Shown: one piece after another, positions 56,188 to 64,000 of the stretch
Layout of the letters: every line of letters begins with the position of its first letter
Numbering within the stretch: position 1 is the stretch's first letter
NCBI GenBank assembly: GCA_965200825.1
Contig: OZ241385.1
Span: 1,922,001-1,986,000, forward strand
Origin: Bin80 sp026709335
GTDB taxonomy: Bacteria; Bacteroidota; Rhodothermia; Rhodothermales; Bin80
Direction of reading: 5' to 3'
Length of the DNA stretch: 64,000 nt
Notes under the pieces: model-generated
What the model saw: the letters and a program-made list of their open reading frames with translations, nothing else
Database searches by the model: none
What the model was told of the DNA's origin: nothing
Made by a program: the position numbers and the translations under genes

Positions 56188-59100
56188 CTAATCACGCTTT
56201 CTCGAAAATGCAAGACCTCTGGCATGATCCTCCGGCGTAACATATCTCGTATGATATTCTATCCAATCCGAAGGATATCGTTGATAAATCGGATCGTCCT
56301 GTAATCGCCCGGGAATCTCATCATAGGTAGGATCTCCATGCGAAGGTAGTGGTCTGAGTGTTCTGGAAAAGGTCGTATTGTAGTCACCATCCTTGACCCA
56401 GCCATCGCCAATGAGAACAAAATCCCTTTCCTGATCAGATACTAAATCCATTGCCGTAAACCGTAATAACATTTCGTCTCCTGCATTCATGATCACATAA
56501 CGATCATCTATGTCTTCCAATAATGGCAGAACATCTCCAAAACGCGTATGATAGCCGATAAGATCTCGCCAGATTTGAGCGGTACCGCTCAATGTGTCAT
56601 ATTCAGGCAGTTCAGGGGAAGAACGATCTGCTTCCCTGGCAACCGAAAAACCTCGATACCTGAGATCTACGCTTTCGGGGAGCATATGCGTCACCTGTGC
56701 AAGTGAATCATCCAGCTTTCCTGCCGTATACAGAGCATCCCAATAAATCTCCATATTCGTGTGTAACCGAAGTCGTTGTGACTCTGACCTCTGAACGATC
56801 GGCGCGAGATCAATCAGGACAGTTTTGGATTTCCCACTTGGAAATCCTAGATCTGGATGAATTATTTCCCAAGATCCGTCGGATAACTGAGCCTCCAATC
56901 GTAATCCGAACGGGAGCGAATGCTCCCCCTGACTAATTGCAACATTAACCGAAGTATCCGTTGGACGAACCCATCCTCTGGCTACGAGCCAGGCATCCTG
57001 CGGAGTTTCTTTGCTGATTTCGACTTCTATATAATGCGATCTGGTGATTCCTTGATAATCGCCACGCCCAAAGAAGTCTGCATAACTCTCATCCTCGGCG
57101 ATCACGTATCTCAACATATCCTGACCTTGATCATCCCAGGCACCTACCACCGGCGTAAGTTCGGAGGTCACATGAACCTTTAATTCGGGTGGAGGAAACG
57201 CAAATCGCTCATCAATAAATATCTCGGTGCCCGGAGGGTGATCCACCACCATGAGAGATACATGATCAAAGAAATGAGTTTCCCATAATTCTGCTGTAAT
57301 CCGAATATCATACATTCCGTCACGGGGTTGGAGCTGAGTTCCTCTGATCTTCACCCGATCTTCTGTGGTCATGATTTCGGCCGTTTCCTGGGCATTAATT
57401 TTAAGGCCCAGGGGAGAGCGCCAAATAAAGTCAGTCACAAATGTCATGCCCGTGCCATCCCACGTAAAGAGCCATGGACAGGATCCCTTCAGACGCTGTG
57501 TCGCACTAATTATCTCGTCTGACAATAAGTCAAACTCGGCCTGAACCGATCCATTGGGCCATGTGATCCGCGCAACATCCGCGAGCGACTGCATTCCAAG
57601 ACCAAAATGTATAATTGGTTGTGTGATCGGTTGCTTCTGATAAAGAAGCCCTGCACGAATTTCAACTTCTCCACCGATTCCAAAAGAATTGATTCGCTGG
57701 TCACCTACTGCCACTGCGGCACGAGGTTGAATTTGTTTCCAATGATATCCTTTTGTAGTCAAAACTCCGTAGCGTACAGGGATACGATCATTATTGAGAC
57801 CAATCAAGTCCAGTCTCCCAGCAAATCTGGTTGCACTAAGTGCATACGTTTCAATGTCAATCGGATCCCCATAGAGATAGAAGGAATAGTCGTGATCTTG
57901 CAAGAATACCCAAGACTGATCCTTCGTAGTCAAAACCAGATCTACCCCTCCGTTATTATCCAGATCACCGGACAATAACTGAGCTCCTGATGCCTGTAAA
58001 GGGTAATCAATCAATATTTCTACTGCAGGCTCATTCCCTGAAGTAATGCGCAGGACTTGCCCGGTATCCGTAAGTCCCAGAATTTCAATCCAACCGTCAC
58101 TATTGCTGTCTGAGACGATCAAGTCCACAAATGAAGGAATTTCTCTGGGTATTTCCATAGAAATAAATCGCCCCTGCCGCTCATTTGCAAGTATATTCAA
58201 TTCCCCCTCAGCATCCAATAATGCTGCATCAGGATCTCCATCCTGATCGAGATCTGCCCAAGCAAATGCACGAAGATTAGACACTGCTGAAAACCACTCC
58301 GTCTGCTCAAATGTACCATCTCCATTATTGCGAAGTGTAATAACCCCACGCTCAGCATCATTCAGAACCAAATCAATATCTCCTTCCAGGTCAATGTCTG
58401 CTACCCAGACTCCTGTATAAGCTGCATTAATAATTGGAGAGCTTAAGCTCAATTCGTCCGTCACGTCCATGAACTGCTCCAGCGAATCCTGTCGAAGAAG
58501 GCGCAACCCTTCGGCTCCTGCTAAAACTAGATCTGTCCTGAAGTCAAAATTATAGTCGATCCCTACTCCCGCATCATGCCCACCGATTTGGGGGGCTTCC
58601 CAAGCCTCTTCCCGAAGCGTCTTTACAGAATCCATTCCTCCATAAAAAATCGCAGGTAATGCAGTATTTCCCAGTGCAATCGCAGAAATCCACTCCTGGG
58701 GAACGTTTAGGGAGACAAGAGACTGTTGATCAACAATAATCTGCATTGAATCATCTCGCACCGCGGGAGAAGAAGATGGATTTTCGATACGAATAAATCG
58801 TGTAATCGGATCTCCTACGCGCTCAAGAGATACACGAAGCTCAGCTAAATCCTGACGATACTGTGGCTCACTGAGCAAAATGTTTCGCAGAATTGCCAGT
58901 TGGATCGTAAGATCGCCTCCTTGCTCGGAACCTCTAAGGCTCTCAATCTGATCCTGAACGTCTAATCCCCAAGTGTAGTTACTGAATTGCTCCAGAAGTT
59001 CAAGGTCTAAAGTACCTGATAAAACAGATTGTTCAAGCTGCTTAAGTAACACCGCAGTATTCCCGGGGGCAGCAATGGCAAGTTGTTCTATGACAGATAT

Positions 59101-59562
59101 TCGTTCCTCCGAATCTTCGGGAAGAATCTCAACAAGTTCAAAAAGTGCGCGCATGTTCAAAGAATCAGCTGATAGCACACTGCGGAGATGCTTGAGTTGC
59201 ATTGATATGTCATCCGTCATCCGCGCATAAGCAGCTGCCAGAAGGCGTATTTCACTATTCGTTGAATCCAATTCCAATGCGCGATTAAGATGCATCTGGG
59301 CTGTTTCCAAATCATTTTGACGCATTGCCATCAGGGCCAAATTTGCCCAGGTAGCGGGCTCCGTCGGAGCAAGCTCAGTGACCAGTGTCAACTTGGCTCT
59401 CGCTCGTAGATCCTCTCCCACCTCCATGGCGGATACGCCCGAATAAAAAGCTGTGACAGTACTGTTGTAAGCTTCCGATCCCGGACGAACGACTTCGGGG
59501 CCTCTACACCCGAACATTAAAAATATCAAGATGGCCCCAATTACTGAATTTGTAGTGTACAT
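56188..59562 (-). CDS. Large TPR / VCBS / ASPIC-UnbV lipoprotein
   Basis: An 1124-residue lipoprotein (signal LIFLMFGC). Residues about 35-200 contain TPR-like helices (ATWANLALMAMRQNDLETAQ). Residues about 290-600 are VCBS/FG-GAP blades with calcium loops (DIDLEGDIDLVL, DLDQDGDPDAAL). An ASPIC/UnbV-like segment follows (NSFGIGGEVEIRAG, HFGLGMQSLADVARITWPNG). The last ~430 residues start CPWLFTWDGTGMTFVTDFIW and SPLGLKINAQ, a module seen after ASPIC in other such proteins but without known function. Alone on this strand; divergent from the CRTAC1-like gene at 60,240. Confidence 0.85.
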   Translation of the reverse strand: MYTTNSVIGAILIFLMFGCRGPEVVRPGSEAYNSTVTAFYSGVSAMEVGEDLRARAKLTLVTELAPTEPATWANLALMAMRQNDLETAQMHLNRALELDSTNSEIRLLAAAYARMTDDISMQLKHLRSVLSADSLNMRALFELVEILPEDSEERISVIEQLAIAAPGNTAVLLKQLEQSVLSGTLDLELLEQFSNYTWGLDVQDQIESLRGSEQGGDLTIQLAILRNILLSEPQYRQDLAELRVSLERVGDPITRFIRIENPSSSPAVRDDSMQIIVDQQSLVSLNVPQEWISAIALGNTALPAIFYGGMDSVKTLREEAWEAPQIGGHDAGVGIDYNFDFRTDLVLAGAEGLRLLRQDSLEQFMDVTDELSLSSPIINAAYTGVWVADIDLEGDIDLVLNDAERGVITLRNNGDGTFEQTEWFSAVSNLRAFAWADLDQDGDPDAALLDAEGELNILANERQGRFISMEIPREIPSFVDLIVSDSNSDGWIEILGLTDTGQVLRITSGNEPAVEILIDYPLQASGAQLLSGDLDNNGGVDLVLTTKDQSWVFLQDHDYSFYLYGDPIDIETYALSATRFAGRLDLIGLNNDRIPVRYGVLTTKGYHWKQIQPRAAVAVGDQRINSFGIGGEVEIRAGLLYQKQPITQPIIHFGLGMQSLADVARITWPNGSVQAEFDLLSDEIISATQRLKGSCPWLFTWDGTGMTFVTDFIWRSPLGLKINAQETAEIMTTEDRVKIRGTQLQPRDGMYDIRITAELWETHFFDHVSLMVVDHPPGTEIFIDERFAFPPPELKVHVTSELTPVVGAWDDQGQDMLRYVIAEDESYADFFGRGDYQGITRSHYIEVEISKETPQDAWLVARGWVRPTDTSVNVAISQGEHSLPFGLRLEAQLSDGSWEIIHPDLGFPSGKSKTVLIDLAPIVQRSESQRLRLHTNMEIYWDALYTAGKLDDSLAQVTHMLPESVDLRYRGFSVAREADRSSPELPEYDTLSGTAQIWRDLIGYHTRFGDVLPLLEDIDDRYVIMNAGDEMLLRFTAMDLVSDQERDFVLIGDGWVKDGDYNTTFSRTLRPLPSHGDPTYDEIPGRLQDDPIYQRYPSDWIEYHTRYVTPEDHARGLAFSRKRD

Positions 59563-60239
59563 GCGTATTTATATTCTGATCAGCGAAGCTGATGTTCACT
59601 GATAAATGAAATTTGTTTCCTACCAACCTCTGCACTCCCCATTTTGAAATTATACAACATAGCCTCTGTCTTGTTAAGGACATCAAAATGAAACGGCGAT
59701 ATATCTATATCAACTCGGTCTGAGTGGGTACCCCCATCATTAAATTGATTGTTTCTGTGGATGCCTTGCAATGTCTTCAGAAAGCAGGAATCGCTCTCCC
59801 TCGCTACCGGGATGTTACCTGATCCGTACTGTTTGTGATATAACTCAAAATTCGTGCCTTTTGCAATTTTTCTTCGATAATTTCGTCGTATAATCTAACC
59901 TCTGATCCAGATTCGTATTGAAAACCAATTGCTTTACTGTTGTTTTTGATCCCGTATGCCAGTGTTTCTGGAAAGCCTTAGATTTGTATCGTAGCCAGTC
60001 AATTTTCACTGAAAATGAGCTTCATGTTCTCTCCCACTTTCAATGTTAATAAGCTCAAGAAACTGCTCAGCAACTACTCATAAAATCTCGCGAAATCCTA
60101 ATATGGAGTTGCAGACGATAAATTCTTGATCTATCATGTGATGAAATTCAGGTCGAGCAATGGCACATATTCATTCAATGAGTATTCCTCTATATGGAAA
60201 GTCATATAGTCTCCACTACAATACAGAGGGGATGAGCGA
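59563..60239. other. Long divergent intergenic region
   Basis: About 680 bases between two divergent VCBS lipoprotein genes, presumably holding both promoters. TAGATTTG at 59980-59987 fits the TAnnTTTG consensus on the plus strand but lacks a clear -33 box and is 250 bases from the gene. A TTG-started minus frame at 59580-59771 (63 residues) has a plausible composition and no recognised family. Confidence 0.45.
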
Positions 60240-62030
60240 ATGAAATTGACTACAAGGTGGATCTTCATAGGAGCGCTGGGATTGATTATTGGGGCTTGTA
60301 GTCATGATGCTCCATTATTTGAACTTGTAAGTTCTGAGCAAACTGGAATTACATTCGCCAACTCACTGTCTCCTGCTGAAACCCTAAACACCTATGTTTT
60401 TCGGAATTTTTACAACGGAGGGGGTGTAGCTATTGGTGACCTGAATCAAGATAACTTGCCAGACATTTTCCTGACTGGCAATCAGGTATCTAACAGACTC
60501 TATCTCAATCGCGGAAATTTTCGATTTGAAGATGTCACGGAACGCGCCGGATTGTCCTCTATCGGCTCCTGGACTACCGGTGTAAGTATGGTGGATATCA
60601 ATGGAGATGGATGGATGGACCTTTATTTGAGCAAGTCCGGTCCTCCGGGAGGAGCAAAACGCCATAACGAGCTTTTCGTAAATCAACATGACGGAACGTT
60701 TGTAGAAATGGCCCATCAATATGGCCTTGCATTTGAAGCGCTGGGAATTCACGCTTCCTTCTTTGACTATGATGCCGATGGCGATCTTGACATCTATCTC
60801 CTTAGTAACCCGATGCGCTCACTGGATGATTTGCAGCCTGCTCCAAATCTCCGGGAAATTCCAGACCCCAATGGCGGAAATCGCCTGTTACGTAACGATG
60901 AAGGGCGATTTGTAGATGTAACTGCCATTTCAGGAATTTACAGCAGCAAGGTAGGCTTTGGTTTAGGCGTATCTGCCGGGGATCTAAACAGAGATGGATG
61001 GACCGACCTCTATGTTTCCAACGATTTCTTTGAACGCGATTATCTCTATCTGAACAAAAACGGCACTTTCATTGATATTGGTCCGGATGTGATTGGGACT
61101 ATGAGTCTGAGCTCCATGGGAGGAGACATTGCAGACTATAATGGAGATGGATGGCCGGATATTTTCATCTCTGACATGTTACCGGACCTATCGTGGCGCT
61201 ATCAATCCAGTATTGCATTTCCACCTTGGTCAGAGTATATCAGAAGTCTGAGCGACGGATATCACCACCAGGCGACAAGAAATACTCTCCAGTTAAATCG
61301 TGGAAAATCGCCTAATGGCCAGATCCGATTCAGTGAAGTATCCCGGATTGCCGGCATCGGGAGCACGGATTGGAGCTGGGGAGGATTGATTGCAGATTTT
61401 AACCTTGATGGGCAACGGGATATTTTTGTTCCAAATGGAATTTTCAAGGACCTCCTAAACCAGGATTTCATTTCGCGTGCTTCCAACCGTGATTCACTTC
61501 GGGCACTCTTTCTTACTCATGAAACTCCGATCCTGAAGCTCCTCGAAAATGCCCCCTCGCATGCACTCTCAAATTACATGTTCGCAGGTAGTTCCAATCT
61601 GAATTTTCGGGAGGTCAGTCAAAAATGGGGGATTAACACCCCAAGTTTTTCTAACGGAGCAGCCTATGGAGATCTAGACAACGATGGGGATTTGGACCTT
61701 GTGATCAACAATGTGAACATGCCTGCCTTCATCTATCGGAACCGAGCAACTGAATTGTTTCCCGAGCGTGCCCACCTTCAGATTCAGCTCAAGGGAATCT
61801 ATCCCAACACCTTTGGGATTGGCACTCAGGTCAGCGCATGGGCAAGCGGGAATCAGTGGTATATCGAGCAGCATCTTCAACGTGGATTTCAATCCAGTGT
61901 AGACCCATTACTTCATATTAGCTTCACTGGATCATTGGATTCCGTCATTGTTCAGTGGCCACACGGGAAGCGCACAGTTCTTACCGATATTAAGCACAAC
62001 ACCCATCTAACTGTTTTGCAAAACCAGTGA
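60240..62030 (+). CDS. CRTAC1-like VCBS/ASPIC repeat lipoprotein
   Basis: A 596-residue lipoprotein (signal GALGLIIGAC). VCBS/FG-GAP repeats run from about residue 60 to 500 with calcium loops (DLNQDNLPDIFL, DINGDGWMDLYL, DYDADGDLDIYL, DLDNDGDLDLVI). The C-terminus is an ASPIC/UnbV domain (GIGTQVSAWASGNQWYIEQ, IVQWPHGKRTVL). Many relatives are about 1,100 residues and carry a second half, so this is a short form; it ends with a complete ASPIC domain, so truncation is not required. The gene starting at 63,823 is a paralogue sharing the RNFYNGGGV segment. Confidence 0.88.
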   Translation: MKLTTRWIFIGALGLIIGACSHDAPLFELVSSEQTGITFANSLSPAETLNTYVFRNFYNGGGVAIGDLNQDNLPDIFLTGNQVSNRLYLNRGNFRFEDVTERAGLSSIGSWTTGVSMVDINGDGWMDLYLSKSGPPGGAKRHNELFVNQHDGTFVEMAHQYGLAFEALGIHASFFDYDADGDLDIYLLSNPMRSLDDLQPAPNLREIPDPNGGNRLLRNDEGRFVDVTAISGIYSSKVGFGLGVSAGDLNRDGWTDLYVSNDFFERDYLYLNKNGTFIDIGPDVIGTMSLSSMGGDIADYNGDGWPDIFISDMLPDLSWRYQSSIAFPPWSEYIRSLSDGYHHQATRNTLQLNRGKSPNGQIRFSEVSRIAGIGSTDWSWGGLIADFNLDGQRDIFVPNGIFKDLLNQDFISRASNRDSLRALFLTHETPILKLLENAPSHALSNYMFAGSSNLNFREVSQKWGINTPSFSNGAAYGDLDNDGDLDLVINNVNMPAFIYRNRATELFPERAHLQIQLKGIYPNTFGIGTQVSAWASGNQWYIEQHLQRGFQSSVDPLLHISFTGSLDSVIVQWPHGKRTVLTDIKHNTHLTVLQNQ

Positions 62031-62403
62031 ACAAATATATCTCGATTTTCCTACATATTCGATCTGAGTTCCATCATGAACTTAAAAGGGAATTCGTTTA
62101 AAACTATTCTCCTAAAATCATTCACGAACATAGAATCTTTCTCTGAATTTGATGACGCCAAGTTTATTGAATAGACCCCCGTTTTCCTCATTCTGGATTC
62201 ATATAAATTGACAGCAAACTTCTCCCGACAAGGATTGGGAACCTGCTTCACTCCCCATATGATTCACTATGGCTGAGAAGTCATAACTTCATTTGCTCAA
62301 TCCATTCCAACCTGCTTTGTTACGCCTTACGCTGAAGAAACTACAGGCTTGATGCTCCGTAAAACTGGTCCATCTTGATTGAATGCATATCTAATCCCTA
62401 ATC
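62031..62403. other. Intergenic region, no gene recognised
   Basis: About 370 bases. A minus-strand frame at 62051-62251 (66 residues) has an ordinary composition without motifs. No terminator follows the CRTAC1-like gene. Confidence 0.4.
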
Positions 62404-62752
62404 ATGGATATTACGGTTCTTACCATAATCATTAGTGTGACACTGGGTGTCCTCTCAGTCATTGGGACGATAGTAGGTATCGTACTCCCACACATGCATT
62501 GGATGGAAGCTAGATTGACGGCTGCCATTACTGAAGTCAAAACCGAGCTTGCCAATCCCCAGTGAAAAACTTGAAACCAAGATTGAAGATCTAGGGGCTG
62601 AAATGAAAGAAGATCATGGGAAGCTGGATATACGACTTGGACATCTAAGCGAGCATGTATTTGATTTGAACGGACTAGTCCAAAAAATCGCAGGACATTT
62701 ATTCGGGATCAGAGACATCGTCTTAGATGATATTGGAGAGAACGGAACATGA
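62404..62752 (+). pseudogene. Small membrane/coiled-coil protein split by a frameshift
   Basis: Frame one (62404-62565) encodes a membrane segment (MDITVLTIIISVTLGVLSVI) and the start of a helix (ARLTAAITEVKTELANPQ-stop). The next frame, entered around the CCCC at 62557-62560, continues SEKLETKIEDLGAEMKEDHG, KLDIRLGHLSEHVFDLNGLV and QKIAGHLFGI to the stop at 62752. With one C fewer the protein would be a single ~115-residue chain (ELANPSEKLETK), with an N-terminal helix anchor and a coiled-coil tail, as in a common small bacterial protein type. The frameshift may be a true mutation or a sequencing error. Confidence 0.65.
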
Positions 62753-63188
62753 TTCAAACGAACTTGCCCCGAAAGGTTACGCTCGCCAGTTTCTAGACTT
62801 CTCTGTACCACTCTATATCTTCTTTCATCTCTTCCCCACAAATAGGATAGATCTAAAAACAAACTGGGAAGATATTGTTGCTCTCTGTTTGAGTCATATA
62901 TAGCGAATCAATGATCCCTGGCTCACTACGCACTCCGTTTTGATACAACTGATCTCACCGGGCACAGGAACTCGATCCAATTCCTCCACACCATATCAAG
63001 TTCTTTATGTATCAGGTCAACAGCCAATACTGGGAATCTATCATGAGTAACATTCTCACAGATCCATTCGGCGATTTCTTGGGGTTTCCGACAGAAACGC
63101 TCCTAGCCGTCCATTCACACTGAGTATGCGGTGCAGATATCATCAATCCCGGACATAGCACTCCAAATACAGGGAGTTTATTGAACAT
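62753..63188. other. Intergenic region with possible decayed coding DNA
   Basis: About 440 bases. The minus strand around 62930-63080 has a protein-like stretch (RFCRKPQEIAEWICENVTHD then RFPVLAVDLIHKELD) with a stop just upstream, and a plus-strand frame (MYQVNSQYWESIMSN) crosses the same bases. Neither could be assigned. Confidence 0.35.
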
Positions 63189-63830
63189 ATGCAAATTGTT
63201 ACTCATGGATATAATTCCCACTTCTTTCCTTGCTACATTGAACTATCAATAAACAGAGCACTCTTTTTGTTATCTCACCTTCTGATCCTTTTCAATGTGG
63301 GTTGTAATTCGACTTCAGACTACGAGACCATGTTGTCTCGCGAAACTGCCCGGGAAGATACAATCCGCACCCTTTTCTTTAACTATGAATTGGGGATGCC
63401 CCGCCAGGCATTCTATGACTCAAGCCGGGCGCTGAATCTCCGGGGATTGGTCACCAACGGCCCCAACAATCGCTATGTCCAATACAAACTCCCCGATAAA
63501 TTTCCTCATAAAGCAACCATGCTTTACTATCCTGATTTTGGAGAAGATCAGGTTACTCAAATGCGAATTCGGTTTTCTTATGACGCCTGGGCACCTTGGA
63601 ATCGACACCTCTGGGCAGACAGTCTGATTTTTGAAGTTCGAAAACTCATGGAAAAATGGTATGGTGAAGGATTTCTCATCCAAGACGTCAACATTCCGAT
63701 GGTTGGTCCCAGCCATGAGTTTGTCAAAATTGAAGCGAACCGACAAATCACCATTCAGCGCGATTCAGACCGTGAAGTACTCGTGAAAATTACAGACCTC
63801 AGGTCCCTCCTTTCCAGGGAAGATGAATAA
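63189..63830 (+). CDS. Lipoprotein of unknown function
   Basis: A 213-residue protein. A polar leader of about 22 residues precedes a hydrophobic stretch ending in lipobox LFNVGC, so it is probably lipid-anchored although the n-region is long. The mature part has LFFNYELGMPRQAFYDSSRA, strands rich in aromatic residues and a C-terminal basic helix. No family recognised. Its stop overlaps the next start by eight bases (ATGAATAA), so the two are translationally coupled and may act together. Confidence 0.75.
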   Translation: MQIVTHGYNSHFFPCYIELSINRALFLLSHLLILFNVGCNSTSDYETMLSRETAREDTIRTLFFNYELGMPRQAFYDSSRALNLRGLVTNGPNNRYVQYKLPDKFPHKATMLYYPDFGEDQVTQMRIRFSYDAWAPWNRHLWADSLIFEVRKLMEKWYGEGFLIQDVNIPMVGPSHEFVKIEANRQITIQRDSDREVLVKITDLRSLLSREDE

Positions 63831-64000
63831 GATAGTCTATATCCTACTCGCTGCCTCCTTTGGAGCATGCACGACCGAAAAAGGATCACTTTTTGAACAG
63901 ATTGATGCAAAGCAATCGGGGATTTATTTTGAGAACACTCTTGGGTACGAAGACGAATTCAACGTCTATAGATACCGCAATTTCTATAATGGTGGAGGCG
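63823..64000 (+). CDS. CRTAC1-like lipoprotein, N-terminal fragment (continues past window)
   Basis: The frame is open from ATG 63823 to the window edge, 59 complete codons. Signal YILLAASFGAC is a lipobox, and the mature start GSLFEQIDAKQSGIYFENTL and YRYRNFYNGGGV matches the beginning of the lipoprotein at 60,240 (EQTGITFAN, FRNFYNGGGV). It is therefore most likely another VCBS/ASPIC lipoprotein. The coupling to the small lipoprotein upstream is described in that entry. Confidence 0.8.
   Translation, partial: MNKIVYILLAASFGACTTEKGSLFEQIDAKQSGIYFENTLGYEDEFNVYRYRNFYNGGG

Noticed and set aside
59980..59987. TAGATTTG as a promoter for the CRTAC1-like gene
   Set aside because: It fits the -7 consensus but has no -33 box at proper spacing and is 250 bases upstream, so it is not listed as a promoter.

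Overview
The window comes from a Gram-negative bacterium of the Bacteroidota/FCB group, most likely a Rhodothermota or Balneolota relative. The reasons are several secreted proteins with type IX secretion (T9SS) C-terminal sorting domains, two PorV/PorQ-type outer-membrane barrels, two TonB-dependent receptors with an N-terminal carboxypeptidase-regulatory-like domain, many lipoproteins, few clear Shine-Dalgarno sites and one good TAnnTTTG-type promoter element. No rRNA, tRNA, CRISPR array, intact insertion sequence or prophage was seen. The taxonomic call is inference from gene content, not from a marker gene.

Layout. 1-2,050: a partial sulfatase lipoprotein, a YaaW-like protein and a probable acetyltransferase remnant. 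2,102-9,513: an alpha-glucan cluster of MalQ and GlgX (tail to tail) and, divergent from GlgX, GlgE and GlgB. 9,592-15,165: three exported repeat proteins (FG-GAP plus LVIVD, a YVTN-type propeller with a haem-less cytochrome-like N-terminus, and a VCBS lipoprotein). 15,486-18,309: a Ycf46-like AAA ATPase and a secreted protein. 18,948-27,025: first receptor / T9SS cargo / PorV operon, preceded by a palindrome-rich regulatory region. 27,780-31,738: a translationally coupled pair of seven-haem cytochrome-TPR lipoproteins. 32,040-34,991: two tandem paralogous T9SS propeller proteins, each with its own terminator. 35,085-42,510: second receptor / T9SS cargo / PorV operon, on the minus strand and extended by an IPT lipoprotein.

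42,963-54,180 is housekeeping: an SPFH protein, murB coupled to ccmB-ccmC-ccmD-like-ccmE, a DUF4159 protein, glyA, a phosphoribosyltransferase, tatC and 2-oxoacid:ferredoxin oxidoreductase korA-korB. 54,840-64,000 holds a xylose-isomerase-family protein with an altered metal ligand, a large TPR-VCBS-ASPIC lipoprotein, a smaller CRTAC1-like lipoprotein, a frameshifted small membrane/coiled-coil gene, a small lipoprotein and the start of another CRTAC1-like lipoprotein.

How the parts fit: the GlgX/MalQ/GlgE/GlgB set handles storage glucan. The ccm genes, with a Cys-type CcmE, would supply haem to cytochromes such as the two heptahaem proteins. TatC, the lipoprotein signals, the T9SS signals and the PorV homologues point to a cell heavily invested in surface proteins. 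The most notable items are the duplicated receptor-cargo-PorV modules, the coupled heptahaem-TPR pair, the CxxxY CcmE, the haem-less cytochrome-like domain, and the near-identical sorting domains of the tandem paralogues.
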